Origin: Longibaculum muris
Lineage (GTDB): Bacteria; Bacillota_I; Bacilli_A; Erysipelotrichales; Coprobacillaceae
Reading direction: 5' to 3'
DNA length: 64,000 bases
Assembly (NCBI RefSeq): GCF_004343035.1
Contig: NZ_SMCQ01000002.1
Span: 173,820 to 237,819 of the forward strand
Shown: positions 55,968-64,000 of the stretch, one piece after another
Position numbering within the stretch: the first letter of the stretch is position 1
How the letters are laid out: each line of letters opens with the position of its first letter
Translations under genes and position numbers: made by a program
The notes under the pieces: generated by a model
What the model was told of the DNA's origin: nothing
The model's database searches: none
The model's input: the letters and a program-made list of their open reading frames with translations, nothing else

Positions 55968-56462
55968 AAAAAACACACGACCAACAACCTGATCATCAAA
56001 ATCAATATATCCAATCATTCTTGAATCAACACTATTGTTACGGTTATCCCCCATAACAAAAACCTTTCCCTTTGGTATATCATATGAAAAATCTTCATTT
56101 CCTACCATCGGTTCATTAATATAATCTTCGTTCAATAATTCACCATTACGATAAAGCTTGTTGTTTTTCATCTCAATATGATCACCTGGTAATCCGACAA
56201 CTCTTTTAATAATTTGATCCTCACCTGCACTAACATGATATTTCACAACAACAATATCATTATAAGAAGGTGTTCCTCGCTTATAAAAGTATTTATCTAC
56301 CAGAATAATATTTCCATTATGATAAGTTGGTTCCATTGATGAACCAACAACTCTAGAGATTTGTATAAAATGCAATACCCCTAATGTTAAAACAACTGTT
56401 ATAATAATGACTTTCATATATTCAAACAAGGATTTCTTGATATCTTCTTTTTCCATTTTCAT
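55956..56462 (-). CDS. lepB: Signal peptidase I
   Basis: 168 residues. One N-terminal membrane helix (residues 15-35). Catalytic Ser in 'VVGSSMEPTYHNGNIILVD' near residue 42, catalytic Lys in 'DQIIKRVVGLPGDHIEM' near 86, and 'GKVFVMGDNRNNSVDSRMIG' near 134. Removes signal peptides from exported proteins. It is 22 bases downstream of sigF and probably part of the same transcript, an unusual partner for the spoIIA operon. Start could be two codons later, with better spacing from GGGG. Confidence 0.93.
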   Translation of the reverse strand: MKMEKEDIKKSLFEYMKVIIITVVLTLGVLHFIQISRVVGSSMEPTYHNGNIILVDKYFYKRGTPSYNDIVVVKYHVSAGEDQIIKRVVGLPGDHIEMKNNKLYRNGELLNEDYINEPMVGNEDFSYDIPKGKVFVMGDNRNNSVDSRMIGYIDFDDQVVGRVFFKVF

Positions 56463-56484
56463 CGCCCCACGCTATTATAGCATA

Positions 56485-57210
56485 TTATTCACAATCTTTT
56501 AAGCGTGTTCTTAACTTTGTTACAATTTTTTTCTCTAGACGTGATACTTGTACTTGTGATATGCCCAGTCTTTTTGCAATAGCTTCCTGATTATAATCGA
56601 GCTGATAACGCATATAAATTATCATCTTCTCTTTTTCATCAAGTTTTTCCATTTCCATTTCCAAGGCAATTTTTTCAAACCACATATGATCACTTTTATC
56701 AATTAAACGATCTTCAACACTGATTGTTGAACCATCTTTTTCATATATTGGTTCATTTAACGATGTTGGATAATAAGAAGAATCAATGGCTTCTACGACA
56801 TCTTGAACATCAACATCTAAATATTTTGCAACATCTTCAACTGTTGGTTCTTCATTATTTTCTCCTTGTAAGATTTCTTTAGCTTTTGTGACTTTGATGT
56901 TCAATTCTTTTAAAGAACGAGAAACTTTAATTGTTCCATCATCTCTAAAATAGCGCTTAATTTCTCCCATAATAATTGGAACAGCATATGTTGAAAATTG
57001 AACATTGTATGAAGGATCAAAATGATTAATCGCCTTCATTAAGCCAATACAGCCAATTTGAAATAAGTCCTCTTTATCATAATAACTATTCTTGAATCTA
57101 TGAACAATCGACCATACCAATCCTAAATTATCTTTGACAACTTGTTCTTTCGCTTGTTCATCCCCCAAACGCACTTTCACAAGTAGATCTAATGTTTTAG
57201 AACTAGCCAT
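56485..57210 (-). CDS. sigF: Forespore RNA polymerase sigma factor SigF (SpoIIAC)
   Basis: 241 residues. Region 2 includes 'DNLGLVWSIVHRFKNSYYDK', 'DLFQIGCIGLMKAINHFDPS' and 'QFSTYAVPIIMGEIKRYFRD'; region 4 ends in the helix-turn-helix 'NQEAIAKRLGISQVQVSRLE'. Similarity is to the SigF/SigG pair, and the spoIIAA-spoIIAB context fixes it as SigF, the first compartment-specific sigma factor of the forespore. Start overlaps the spoIIAB stop by 8 bases. Confidence 0.95.
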   Translation of the reverse strand: MASSKTLDLLVKVRLGDEQAKEQVVKDNLGLVWSIVHRFKNSYYDKEDLFQIGCIGLMKAINHFDPSYNVQFSTYAVPIIMGEIKRYFRDDGTIKVSRSLKELNIKVTKAKEILQGENNEEPTVEDVAKYLDVDVQDVVEAIDSSYYPTSLNEPIYEKDGSTISVEDRLIDKSDHMWFEKIALEMEMEKLDEKEKMIIYMRYQLDYNQEAIAKRLGISQVQVSRLEKKIVTKLRTRLKDCE

Positions 57211-57628
57211 GATCTTTCAGTCTTTTTGTGATGATTAGTTTTGTTCCGATATTGATAACACTTTCGATTTCTAAGCTATCAGCCAGTGTTTCTATGATTG
57301 TTATTCCCATCCCAGCATGTTCTAAGTCTTTTGCAGTCGTATAAAAAGGTGTTTTGACTTGTTCTAGATTTTCTATTCCTTTCCCATAATCTTGAATAAC
57401 TAATCTAACAAGGCGATCTTCTATTTCCATCTTTATTACAACATGACATTCAGGATTATTATTATAACCATGAATAATCGCATTACTAACGGCTTCTGAA
57501 ACAATTGTTTTCATCTCAATGATTTCATCAATTGTTGGATTTAAAGGAGTCAAAAAAGCCCCTACTGTTGTTCTAGCAAAGTTTTCATTATCTAACGTTG
57601 CACTAAAACTGACTTCCATTTGATTCAT
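57203..57628 (-). CDS. spoIIAB: Anti-sigma F factor / serine kinase
   Basis: 141 residues after AAAGGAGGG. GHKL ATPase fold: N box 'EAVSNAIIHGYNN' near residue 47, G1 'IQDYGKGI', G2 'HAGMGITIIETLAD'. It binds SigF and phosphorylates SpoIIAA. Starts inside the spoIIAA stop (ATGA) and ends overlapping sigF. Confidence 0.95.
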   Translation of the reverse strand: MNQMEVSFSATLDNENFARTTVGAFLTPLNPTIDEIIEMKTIVSEAVSNAIIHGYNNNPECHVVIKMEIEDRLVRLVIQDYGKGIENLEQVKTPFYTTAKDLEHAGMGITIIETLADSLEIESVINIGTKLIITKRLKDHG

Positions 57629-57966
57629 ATTGATCCCTCCTTTAAATAATCTAATGATTCATAATAAGGCATAATTTGAAATAAACCTGTTAATTCAAAT
57701 AAACGATATGCCACTTGATTTAACCCGGTTAATATCAGTGTACGATGCTCAAATTTCAATTGGTTATAACGTCCTAAAACCAACCCAATTCCTGAACTAT
57801 CTATAAAGGATGTTTCTTGAAAATCAAAGACAACATCTTCATCTGTTTCCTCTAATAAATCACTTAACTGTTGACGATAGATTGGTGCCATAACACAATC
57901 AATCTCACCATAAAAGTGAACAATGATAAACTGCTTTAATTTCTGTATTTCAATATGATTTTCCAT
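57625..57966 (-). CDS. spoIIAA: Anti-sigma F factor antagonist
   Basis: 113 residues from the ATG at 57966, with GGAGGAG upstream. STAS domain with the phosphorylated serine in 'TSFIDSSGIGLVLGRYNQ' near residue 55. Dephosphorylated protein displaces SpoIIAB from SigF. First gene of the operon spoIIAA-spoIIAB-sigF-lepB; tandem 20-bp elements lie upstream. Confidence 0.94.
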   Translation of the reverse strand: MENHIEIQKLKQFIIVHFYGEIDCVMAPIYRQQLSDLLEETDEDVVFDFQETSFIDSSGIGLVLGRYNQLKFEHRTLILTGLNQVAYRLFELTGLFQIMPYYESLDYLKEGSI

Positions 57967-58019
57967 TGTATCTCCTCCTTCCCTGCTATCATATACCAAT
58001 TAAAAAAGAAAGAAAATCG

Positions 58020-58056
58020 ATTCGCTAAAACTAGAATTTATTCAACAAAACTAGAA
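58020..58056 (-). repeat. Tandem 17-bp elements (20-bp period) upstream of spoIIAA
   Basis: Two copies, on the minus strand TTCTAGTTTT-N3-GAAT, at 58040-58056 (N3 = GTT) and 58020-58036 (AGC). The downstream copy's AGCGAAT fits the SigH -10 form RnnGAAT. An element GTTGAATAA 11 bases upstream only weakly resembles a SigH -35. The 20-bp period is two helical turns, suggesting regulator binding sites or a duplicated promoter half. Confidence 0.5.
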
Positions 58057-58061
58057 CATTT

Positions 58062-58090
58062 TTGCATTTCTCTTGCTTTTTACTTATAAT
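58062..58090 (+). promoter_or_regulatory. Promoter of the GNAT gene
   Basis: TTGCAT (58062-58067), 17-bp spacer, TATAAT (58085-58090), 20 bases before the start. Confidence 0.6.
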
Positions 58091-58109
58091 GAAACAAAGG
58101 AGGCAACAT

Positions 58110-58562
58110 ATGATATATAGAAAAGCAACTAAGCAGGATATCCCACAATTATGTCAAATCAGAAAACAACAATTAATAGATGAAGGTATTCCTCCATCTA
58201 TTGATATTGATAAAGATTTATTACGTTTTTTTCAAGATTCCTTTCAACATGATACTATTATCGAATTTTTAGCCATTGATAATGATCAAATTATCGCTAC
58301 TGGAGCAGTATGCTTTTACGATTATCCACCTACTTTTAGCAATCAAACTGGACGTATTGCCTATATTACAAACATGTATACAAAGCCAGCTTATCGTCGT
58401 CAATCAATCGCTACTCATATGCTTGATTTATTAATCAATGAAATTAAAAAGAAACATATTGAAATTGTTAGATTAGGGGCTTCTCAATTAGGAAAACCAG
58501 TCTATGAAAAGTATGGATTTCAGCAAGATAATCAATGGTATTCTTTAAAGTTGGACAATTAA
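58110..58562 (+). CDS. GNAT-family N-acetyltransferase
   Basis: 150 residues from the ATG at 58110, directly after AAAGGAGG; a longer reading from 58062 covers the promoter. 'MIYRKATKQDIPQLCQIRKQ' opens the GNAT fold. The acetyl-CoA site is 'ITNMYTKPAYRRQSIATHML' near residue 100, matching V-x-P-x-x-R-x-x-G/S-I-A. Acceptor substrate unknown. Divergent from spoIIA. Confidence 0.87.
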   Translation: MIYRKATKQDIPQLCQIRKQQLIDEGIPPSIDIDKDLLRFFQDSFQHDTIIEFLAIDNDQIIATGAVCFYDYPPTFSNQTGRIAYITNMYTKPAYRRQSIATHMLDLLINEIKKKHIEIVRLGASQLGKPVYEKYGFQQDNQWYSLKLDN

Positions 58563-58583
58563 AAGACATTTTTGTCTTTTTTT
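58561..58583 (+). terminator. Terminator of the GNAT gene
   Basis: AAAAGACA/TGTCTTTT stem with a 4-base T loop, followed by T, starting at the stop codon. Confidence 0.82.
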
Positions 58584-58704
58584 ATTTATTTTATGTTAAG
58601 CCATGTAATATTTCTATGAACCCCTCTAAAGATTCTGTAAACTCCCCCAAATCATAAAAAAATACTGCTATAATTTGCTCGTCTTAATGACAAAGGAGGA
58701 AATT

Positions 58705-60663
58705 ATGAAGAAGAAAAATCTATTCGTATCAGCCTTAGTGGCAACTTTACTCACGCAGCCCATATCAGTATTTGCTAGTGCTGCAATGGATGGGAAAACT
58801 GATGCTTCCACTACCCCAGCTGCATTAAATGGAGCATGGGAAAAATGGACTCAACAATGGAGCAAAATTGAAAATGATTGGACTTATGTTTCACTATCAC
58901 CAGGAAAAGATGAAACAGAGATGAATTTTGCTTGGTATAGTCATGAATCGCAATCAGCTACTTTTAAATATGGATTAAAAGCTGATTTAAGTGATAGTCA
59001 AAATGCGAAAATCTCATCGACTCCAGCCCAAGTTGGTTATCAAAGCAATAAAGTAACATTAACAAATCTTAAAGCTGGAAAAACTTATTATTATCAAGTA
59101 AATGATAAAGAAATTGCTCACTTTACAACAGATGATGATTTCAGTGATTTTAGTTTTATCTTTGTTGGTGACCCACAAATTGGTTCTTCCAATGAAGAAA
59201 AAGCCAAAAAACCAGAAGATATTATCAAACCATCTTTTTTAACTGCTCAAAGTGAAGCAGTAAGAAATGATTCATTTAATTGGAATAACACACTAAATAA
59301 AGCTTTTACAAAGAGTCATAAACAAGCAAGATTTGTTTTATCAGCTGGTGATCAAATTCAAACAAATGCTAAAAAAGTAAAAAATCAAACAATCAGTGAA
59401 AAAGAATATACTGGTTATTTATGTCCAGAAATTCTTCAATCATTACCCGTTGCAACAACGGTTGGTAATCATGATGCTGATAATCCTAACTACACATATC
59501 ACTTCAATCCTAGTCAAATGAGTGAATTAGGAAGTAATGATATTGTTGGTGGTGATTATTATTACACTTATGGTGACGCTTTGTTTATTATGTTAAATAC
59601 ACAAGATACAAATATCAATGAACACAAACAATTCATTGAACAAACAGTAAAAAATAATTCTGATTGTAAATGGCGTATTGTTACTTTACATCAAGATATC
59701 TATGGTTCTGCAGAACATTCTAATGAACCTGAAATCACTAATTTACGTTATCAATTAACACCTATCTTAGAAGAAAATGATATTGATGTTGTTTTAACAG
59801 GTCATGATCATGCTTATTCTCGCTCTCAAATGTTAAAAGGTGGTCAAAAAACAAATCATTATACTGATGATGAATTTGATAAACAATTAGAAAAAGATAT
59901 AGATGTCAAAGACAGTACTCAATCACTCACAGTAGCTCCAGGAAATATTAAAGATGATACAACCAATCCTGATGAACAAGCATATTTAGCTTATTTAAAA
60001 TCCATAATGGATGACGAAGCAGTTGAAGCAATGAGTAGTGGAAAGAATATGGCGGTAGATTCAAAAGGTATCTTATATTTAACTGCTGGTTCTTCTTCTG
60101 GAAGTAAGTATTATGATTTAGTGCCAAGACAACAAACCTATATTGCTAATAGATGGCAAGAAGATGTACCAACTTATACACTTATTGATGTCACTGAAAC
60201 AACTTTGACTTTTAATACATATCGTAGTGATAATGATGAAAAAATTGATTCAGAATTCACGATTGTTAAATCAGTGAGTCATCAAGAATTAAGTGACCTC
60301 ATTAATAAAGCAAAAACATACCAACAAAAAGACTATACAAAAGAAAGTTTTACACGCTTTAACCAAGCATTACAGGGAGCTAATAAAGTTAATGAAAACA
60401 AAGCATCAACTTCTCAAGAATTGGCCAATGCCTATAAAGCCTTAAACGACGCTATCAAATCATTAGTCAAAAAAACAATTCAACCTGAAAATAACACAAC
60501 TCCAAACACTCCGATTCATCAAACAGGACAAAATCAAAAAAACGAACTAACTCAAAGTGTTCAAACAGATGATCAAACATCTATTCTTTTCCCAATAACA
60601 TTAATCATCCTTTCAGGATTTGGACTTATGATATTTAAAAGAAAGAAATTATTAAATAAATAG
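58705..60663 (+). CDS. Secreted metallophosphoesterase (purple acid phosphatase-like) with C-terminal membrane anchor
   Basis: 652 residues from the ATG at 58705 (AAAGGAGGA); TATAAT at 58669-58674 is a candidate -10. Signal peptide ends near 'SVFASAAM'. Residues about 60-135 are a fibronectin-like PAP N-terminal domain. The calcineurin-like site comprises 'FVGDPQIGSS', 'LSAGDQIQTN', 'TTVGNHDADN', 'VTLHQDIYGS' and 'LTGHDHAYSR'. After residue 540 come a FIVAR-like helical repeat ('YTKESFTRFNQALQGANKVN'), an Asn/Thr/Gln-rich linker and a membrane segment 'SILFPITLIILSGFGLMIFK' with a basic tail. No clear LPXTG precedes it ('IHQTGQ' is about 20 residues upstream). Probable surface phosphatase. 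Confidence 0.88.
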   Translation: MKKKNLFVSALVATLLTQPISVFASAAMDGKTDASTTPAALNGAWEKWTQQWSKIENDWTYVSLSPGKDETEMNFAWYSHESQSATFKYGLKADLSDSQNAKISSTPAQVGYQSNKVTLTNLKAGKTYYYQVNDKEIAHFTTDDDFSDFSFIFVGDPQIGSSNEEKAKKPEDIIKPSFLTAQSEAVRNDSFNWNNTLNKAFTKSHKQARFVLSAGDQIQTNAKKVKNQTISEKEYTGYLCPEILQSLPVATTVGNHDADNPNYTYHFNPSQMSELGSNDIVGGDYYYTYGDALFIMLNTQDTNINEHKQFIEQTVKNNSDCKWRIVTLHQDIYGSAEHSNEPEITNLRYQLTPILEENDIDVVLTGHDHAYSRSQMLKGGQKTNHYTDDEFDKQLEKDIDVKDSTQSLTVAPGNIKDDTTNPDEQAYLAYLKSIMDDEAVEAMSSGKNMAVDSKGILYLTAGSSSGSKYYDLVPRQQTYIANRWQEDVPTYTLIDVTETTLTFNTYRSDNDEKIDSEFTIVKSVSHQELSDLINKAKTYQQKDYTKESFTRFNQALQGANKVNENKASTSQELANAYKALNDAIKSLVKKTIQPENNTTPNTPIHQTGQNQKNELTQSVQTDDQTSILFPITLIILSGFGLMIFKRKKLLNK

Positions 60664-60683
60664 GAGCATGCTCCTATTTATTT
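60654..60683. repeat. 30-bp perfect palindrome at the end of the phosphoesterase gene
   Basis: Fifteen bases AAATAAATAGGAGCA followed at once by their complement, no loop, spanning the stop codon. As RNA it would be a strong hairpin with a weak TTTATTT end on the plus strand, so probably a terminator or mRNA-stabilising hairpin before the YibE/F gene. Confidence 0.75.
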
Positions 60684-60692
60684 GAAAGAAAA

Positions 60693-61832
60693 ATGAAATA
60701 CAAAATAAATAAAAGACAAATCATTGTTTTTATAATCATAATCATTTTTACTATATTTTTATATCAGTTCAATCAAATTGATAAAGTTCAGCTTTATCAT
60801 CAAAATGGTAAATCTTTTGAATCAGGCGAAGTTGTAGATATTATTCAAGATAATATAACTGATAATGGCAACCAGATTGGAAAACAAATTGTTACTATTA
60901 AATTATTATCTGGTCCTTACAAAGGAAAGATTGTTGAAGCTAATAGTTCCTCAAGTTATTTATATGGAACTCATTGTCAAATAGGAATGCGTGTGATTGT
61001 TGATATCAGTGAAAGTCAAAATTCTCTTTATGTCAATGTTTATAGTTTTGATCGTAGTCATATTATATATGCAATTGTTGTCTTTTTTCTTATGAGCTTG
61101 TGGATTGTTGGTGGTAAGCAGGGATTTAATTCTGCAATTGCTTTGATTTTTACTTTTATTTGTATTATCTTTTTATTCTTACCTATGATTTATAAAGGAG
61201 TTTCTCCTATTTTATCAGCTATGATCATATCTATATTAATCACAATAGTCACTATGTACCTCATTGGTGGATGGACAAGCAAAACTATGACAGCTATTAT
61301 TGGAACTATTTCAGGAGTCATTATTTCAGGGATTTTTGCTTTTATATTTAGCTGGTTAACACATATATCAGGTTATAATGTTTCAGATATTGAACAATTA
61401 GTTTATCTTGAACAAATGACTTCTATTCATATTGGTGAATTAATGTATGCTGGTATACTTATTTCTACTTTAGGTGCGATTATGGATGTTGCTATGTCAA
61501 TTTCATCAACCTTAAATGAAATCTATTATCATAATCCTTATTTATCAGTTAAAGAATTGTTTCATTCAGGACAAAATGTTGGTAAAGATATGATGGGAAC
61601 AATGTCAAATACGCTAATCCTCGCCTTTACTGGTAGTTCTATAAATACACTTATTTTCATATATGCTTATGATTATCCATTGTTACAAATTATGAATATG
61701 TATTCAATTGGTATCGAGATTATTCAAGGCATTGCTGCAACCCTTGGGGTTATTTTAACAGTTCCACTTGTCTCTTTAATAAGTGCATATCATCTTAAAC
61801 ACAAAGCAATAAACCCTATAGATACATTTTGA
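60693..61832 (+). CDS. YibE/F-like membrane protein
   Basis: 379 residues. N-terminal membrane helix (8-25), an extracytoplasmic beta domain (about 30-120, 'GEVVDIIQDNITDNG', 'LLSGPYKGKIVEANSS'), then seven or so helices. 'LIFTFICIIFLFLPMIYKGV', 'TLGAIMDVAMSISSTLNEIY' and 'MGTMSNTLILAFTGSSINTL' are the conserved YibE/F segments. Family function is not established; proposed as a transporter. Ribosome site is weak (GAAAG), and the gene follows the palindrome by 9 bases, so it may depend on read-through from the phosphoesterase gene. Confidence 0.88.
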   Translation: MKYKINKRQIIVFIIIIIFTIFLYQFNQIDKVQLYHQNGKSFESGEVVDIIQDNITDNGNQIGKQIVTIKLLSGPYKGKIVEANSSSSYLYGTHCQIGMRVIVDISESQNSLYVNVYSFDRSHIIYAIVVFFLMSLWIVGGKQGFNSAIALIFTFICIIFLFLPMIYKGVSPILSAMIISILITIVTMYLIGGWTSKTMTAIIGTISGVIISGIFAFIFSWLTHISGYNVSDIEQLVYLEQMTSIHIGELMYAGILISTLGAIMDVAMSISSTLNEIYYHNPYLSVKELFHSGQNVGKDMMGTMSNTLILAFTGSSINTLIFIYAYDYPLLQIMNMYSIGIEIIQGIAATLGVILTVPLVSLISAYHLKHKAINPIDTF

Positions 61833-61850
61833 TATCTATAGGGTCTTATT
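61813..61850 (+). terminator. Terminator of the YibE/F gene, possibly bidirectional
   Basis: 12-bp stem ACCCTATAGATA/TATCTATAGGGT with an 8-base loop overlapping the stop, followed by CTTATTTT. The convergent dacF gene ends directly beyond it. Confidence 0.75.
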
Positions 61851-62996
61851 TTAAATAAAAAGTTGTAAATATTGATACATTTTTTCTGGTAATGTCAAGG
61901 CTGCAATATCTTTATGGGCAACAACATCAAAAGAAGCAATATTGGTATCATTTCGCATTAATAAAACATGTCCAATTGTTTCACCTTTTTTTAATGGTGG
62001 AACAATATTGGTATAATTCATTTCATAAGTGACCTTATCTTTAGAACTCTTATCTTTGACATAAACAACATCTTCTTTACACACTGCCTCAACATATTTT
62101 TCTCTGGCATTTTCAATTTTTACCTTTTCAACAATATCTCCTTTTTTAAATAATGTAATGTTTTCATAAAGTGAAAATCCATAATCTAATAATTGTGAAA
62201 CTTCTTGATTTCTCACTTTAGGATCACTTTCTTTCATCACAACTGCAATTAATCTTAAACCATTTCTTTTTGCTGTTGAAACAATACAATATCCTGCTTC
62301 TTTGGTATAACCAGTTTTTAAACCATCAGCTCCTTCATATGATTTTAAGAGTTTATTTGTATTCACCAGCCAAAACTTTTTTTCTGTATTTTCACGGATG
62401 TAACTATCATACAATGATGTCGTTTGAAACAAACGTTCTCCTCCTATTTCAATCAGATAACTCGCCATCATTGCTAAATCAAAAGCACAAGTATAATGAT
62501 TATCATCATGTAGACCGGTTGGATTCATAAAATGTGTATTCTTTAATTTTAACTCTTTAGCTTTTTCATTCATCATTTTTACAAAACCTTCATTACTTCC
62601 AGCAATTCTTTCTCCTACCATAACACAAGCATCATTTCCAGAAGCTATACTGATTGCCTTAAAAAGATCGGATACACTCATCCTTTCTCCTTCTTCAAGA
62701 TAAACTTGACTTCCTCCCATACTTGCAGCATAGGCACTGCATGTTAAAACATCATCCCATTTCAATGTTCCTTTATTAATTGCTTCAAACAATAAAATCA
62801 TTGTCATTATTTTTGTTGTAGACGCAGGAAAGAGTTTTTCAGTTTCTTGTGTTGCATTTAAGACTTGTTTTGTTGAAGCTTCTATTAAAATTGAAGATGA
62901 TGCATTTGGTGCTAATTTCAATTCTTCAGCATGGACTGATTTTAAAGGTATGCATAAGAACATAACACATAAACATATGAATAATTTTTTTATCAT
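61851..62996 (-). CDS. dacF: D-alanyl-D-alanine carboxypeptidase (DacF/PBP5-like)
   Basis: 381 residues after GAGGTG. Signal peptide ends at 'VHAEEL'. Active-site motifs S-x-x-K 'PASTTKIMTMI' near residue 57, S-x-N 'IASGNDACV' near 118, K-T-G 'ADGLKTGYTKEAGYC' near 222. The C-terminal beta domain (after about 275) ends in a short amphipathic tail. It trims peptidoglycan stem peptides. In Bacillus dacF lies directly upstream of spoIIA; here it is on the same strand but 4 kb away, with a plus-strand block inserted between. Confidence 0.92.
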   Translation of the reverse strand: MIKKLFICLCVMFLCIPLKSVHAEELKLAPNASSSILIEASTKQVLNATQETEKLFPASTTKIMTMILLFEAINKGTLKWDDVLTCSAYAASMGGSQVYLEEGERMSVSDLFKAISIASGNDACVMVGERIAGSNEGFVKMMNEKAKELKLKNTHFMNPTGLHDDNHYTCAFDLAMMASYLIEIGGERLFQTTSLYDSYIRENTEKKFWLVNTNKLLKSYEGADGLKTGYTKEAGYCIVSTAKRNGLRLIAVVMKESDPKVRNQEVSQLLDYGFSLYENITLFKKGDIVEKVKIENAREKYVEAVCKEDVVYVKDKSSKDKVTYEMNYTNIVPPLKKGETIGHVLLMRNDTNIASFDVVAHKDIAALTLPEKMYQYLQLFI

Positions 62997-63095
62997 GGAA
63001 ACACCTCAAATTATTATATGTTTTTGCTTTTAAATTATTATAAAAAGATATGAATTTATTCATAATGAATATACATATCTTTTTATCTTAAAATT

Positions 63096-64000
63096 TTAAT
63101 TTATATTTATCTTTGTTATATAACATTGTTTTTTAAAAAATGATATTCCATAGCCCACAACATCTTGATATCCTTTTTCCAAAACTCCTTCTAAATAATG
63201 ATTATCATGTATTTGCTTTATTGCTTCTTGGCTATCTTTTAATAAATAATCAGCATTCTTTGAATGTTTACACTCTATAACTATAGCTTTATCTTGAAAT
63301 ATTTCAGGATAGATGACTATATCTAATCGTCCATCACCAAATTCTCTATTTGACTCCACTTGATAATTATCCAAAAGTCCTAACAAAAAACCATGATAAA
63401 AACTTTCATAATTGTCATAAAAGCTTAAACTCTTTTTCATAAGAGAAACAAGAATAGTAGATGCTTGTACAATATCTTCTTGTTTTAATGCTTCTACAAA
63501 TTTATTTTTCTTTGATGCTTTATATTCAGTAAAATAATCCATAAAACTTTGATGATAAATTTCATAAACTTCTTTATTTGGTATAATCAATTCATAAGTA
63601 TATTTATTGACTTGTCTCTTTATTTTTAGATATCCCGTCAATAACAAAAAACTATAAACATTATTAATATTATCCATATCTCGATATGTTAATTCTGGTT
63701 TAATATCTTTGATAATAGATTTCCCTTGCATTAGAATTTCAAATTCATCATGTAAAACCTGATCACTTTGTTTAATATAATTGACAACCAGTTCATTACT
63801 GCTCGTATTCGCCCAGAATGATTCTGGTTCTGGCTTTGATTGGATAGCTTTTAAAACATATTTCAAGACACTCCATGGATTATAGATCTCTGTACTGCCA
63901 AACAAATAACCATCATACCATTCCTTGACTTCATCTTTTTGTTCAAGAAAATTATATTCATTTAATAATTCATTCACTTCCTGTTGAGTAAAACCAAATC
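63096..64000 (-). CDS. AAA-ATPase-like / PD-(D/E)XK nuclease domain protein, 5' end cut by window edge
   Basis: The frame is open from the window edge (upstream residues 'FGFTQQEVNELLNEYNF') to the stop at 63096; a GTG at 63977 is only an internal codon. 'DEVKEWYDGYLFGSTEIYNP' is the hallmark of the AAA-ATPase-like family, and the C-terminal nuclease-like domain has 'FGDGRLDIVIYPEIF' and 'AIVIECKHSKNADYLL', with catalytic-type D, E and K. The N-terminal ATPase part lies outside the window. It is a paralogue of the frameshifted gene at 23.7-25.2 kb, but intact as far as seen. Confidence 0.85.
   Translation of the reverse strand, partial: FGFTQQEVNELLNEYNFLEQKDEVKEWYDGYLFGSTEIYNPWSVLKYVLKAIQSKPEPESFWANTSSNELVVNYIKQSDQVLHDEFEILMQGKSIIKDIKPELTYRDMDNINNVYSFLLLTGYLKIKRQVNKYTYELIIPNKEVYEIYHQSFMDYFTEYKASKKNKFVEALKQEDIVQASTILVSLMKKSLSFYDNYESFYHGFLLGLLDNYQVESNREFGDGRLDIVIYPEIFQDKAIVIECKHSKNADYLLKDSQEAIKQIHDNHYLEGVLEKGYQDVVGYGISFFKKQCYITKININ

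Overview
The window is AT-rich chromosomal DNA from a low-GC, endospore-forming member of the Firmicutes. Gene content (spoIIAA-spoIIAB-sigF, LPXTG surface proteins, oleate hydratase, rubrerythrin, many HAD/Cof phosphatases, RpiR regulators, AAA-ATPase/PD-(D/E)XK genes) and codon use fit a gut Erysipelotrichia/Coprobacillaceae-type organism. The lineage is an inference. TGA is used as a stop codon, including in ATGA stop/start overlaps, so the standard bacterial code applies. I saw no rRNA, tRNA, CRISPR array, insertion sequence or prophage.

Layout. 1-9.2 kb: surface locus on the minus strand, with a 2,519-residue GLUG-like repeat adhesin and a pilin-type LPXTG protein that runs off the left edge. 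9.4-13.9 kb: Nudix hydrolase, HAD phosphatase, an AraC/EamA/DUF2000 operon and a Cof phosphatase. 14-18.6 kb: TetR-antiporter operon with a clear autoregulatory operator, a doubly broken PAS-GGDEF gene, a PLP-dependent trans-sulfuration-type enzyme and a DUF2871 membrane protein. 18.6-23.5 kb: a tight six-gene redox operon (iron alcohol dehydrogenase, two flavodoxin-like proteins, SDR, aldo/keto reductase, CMD protein). 23.7-29 kb: frameshifted AAA-ATPase/nuclease gene, LysR, a MerR-controlled SDR and flavin reductase, and a TetR gene beside oleate hydratase (29.2-30.9 kb). 31-41 kb: HD-GYP phosphodiesterase, metNIQ behind a T-box, CDF metal exporter, histidinol-phosphatase of the PHP type, cysteine synthase, Cof phosphatase, RpiR regulator, rubrerythrin.

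41.1-47.7 kb: a compact histidine operon, hisZ-hisG-hisD-hisB-hisH-hisA-hisF-hisIE plus a coupled small membrane protein. It is preceded by a 17-residue leader peptide with four consecutive His codons and a terminator/antiterminator pair, i.e. classical ribosome-mediated attenuation. No hisC lies in the window, and the phosphatase step is probably supplied by the PHP gene at 36.7 kb. 47.8-51.4 kb: DUF89 protein, RpiR regulator, small PH-like membrane protein and NADP-type glutamate dehydrogenase.

51.6-53.5 kb: a small accessory island with a DUF1648-like membrane protein, a zinc-ribbon protein, an XRE regulator and a nonsense-interrupted membrane partner. It has twin operators and near-identical terminators at two boundaries. 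53.6-63 kb: PEPCK/HPr-kinase-like P-loop protein, membrane-anchored protein, signal peptidase I, the spoIIA sporulation operon, then a plus-strand block (GNAT, secreted metallophosphoesterase, YibE/F) that separates spoIIA from a DacF-like D,D-carboxypeptidase. The right edge cuts a second AAA-ATPase/PD-(D/E)XK gene.

The points that most repay checking are the His leader-peptide attenuator, the XRE/membrane pair with two spaced operators, the MerR promoter with a 19-bp spacer, and the tandem 20-bp element upstream of spoIIA. No wholly new multi-gene system could be demonstrated from sequence alone.
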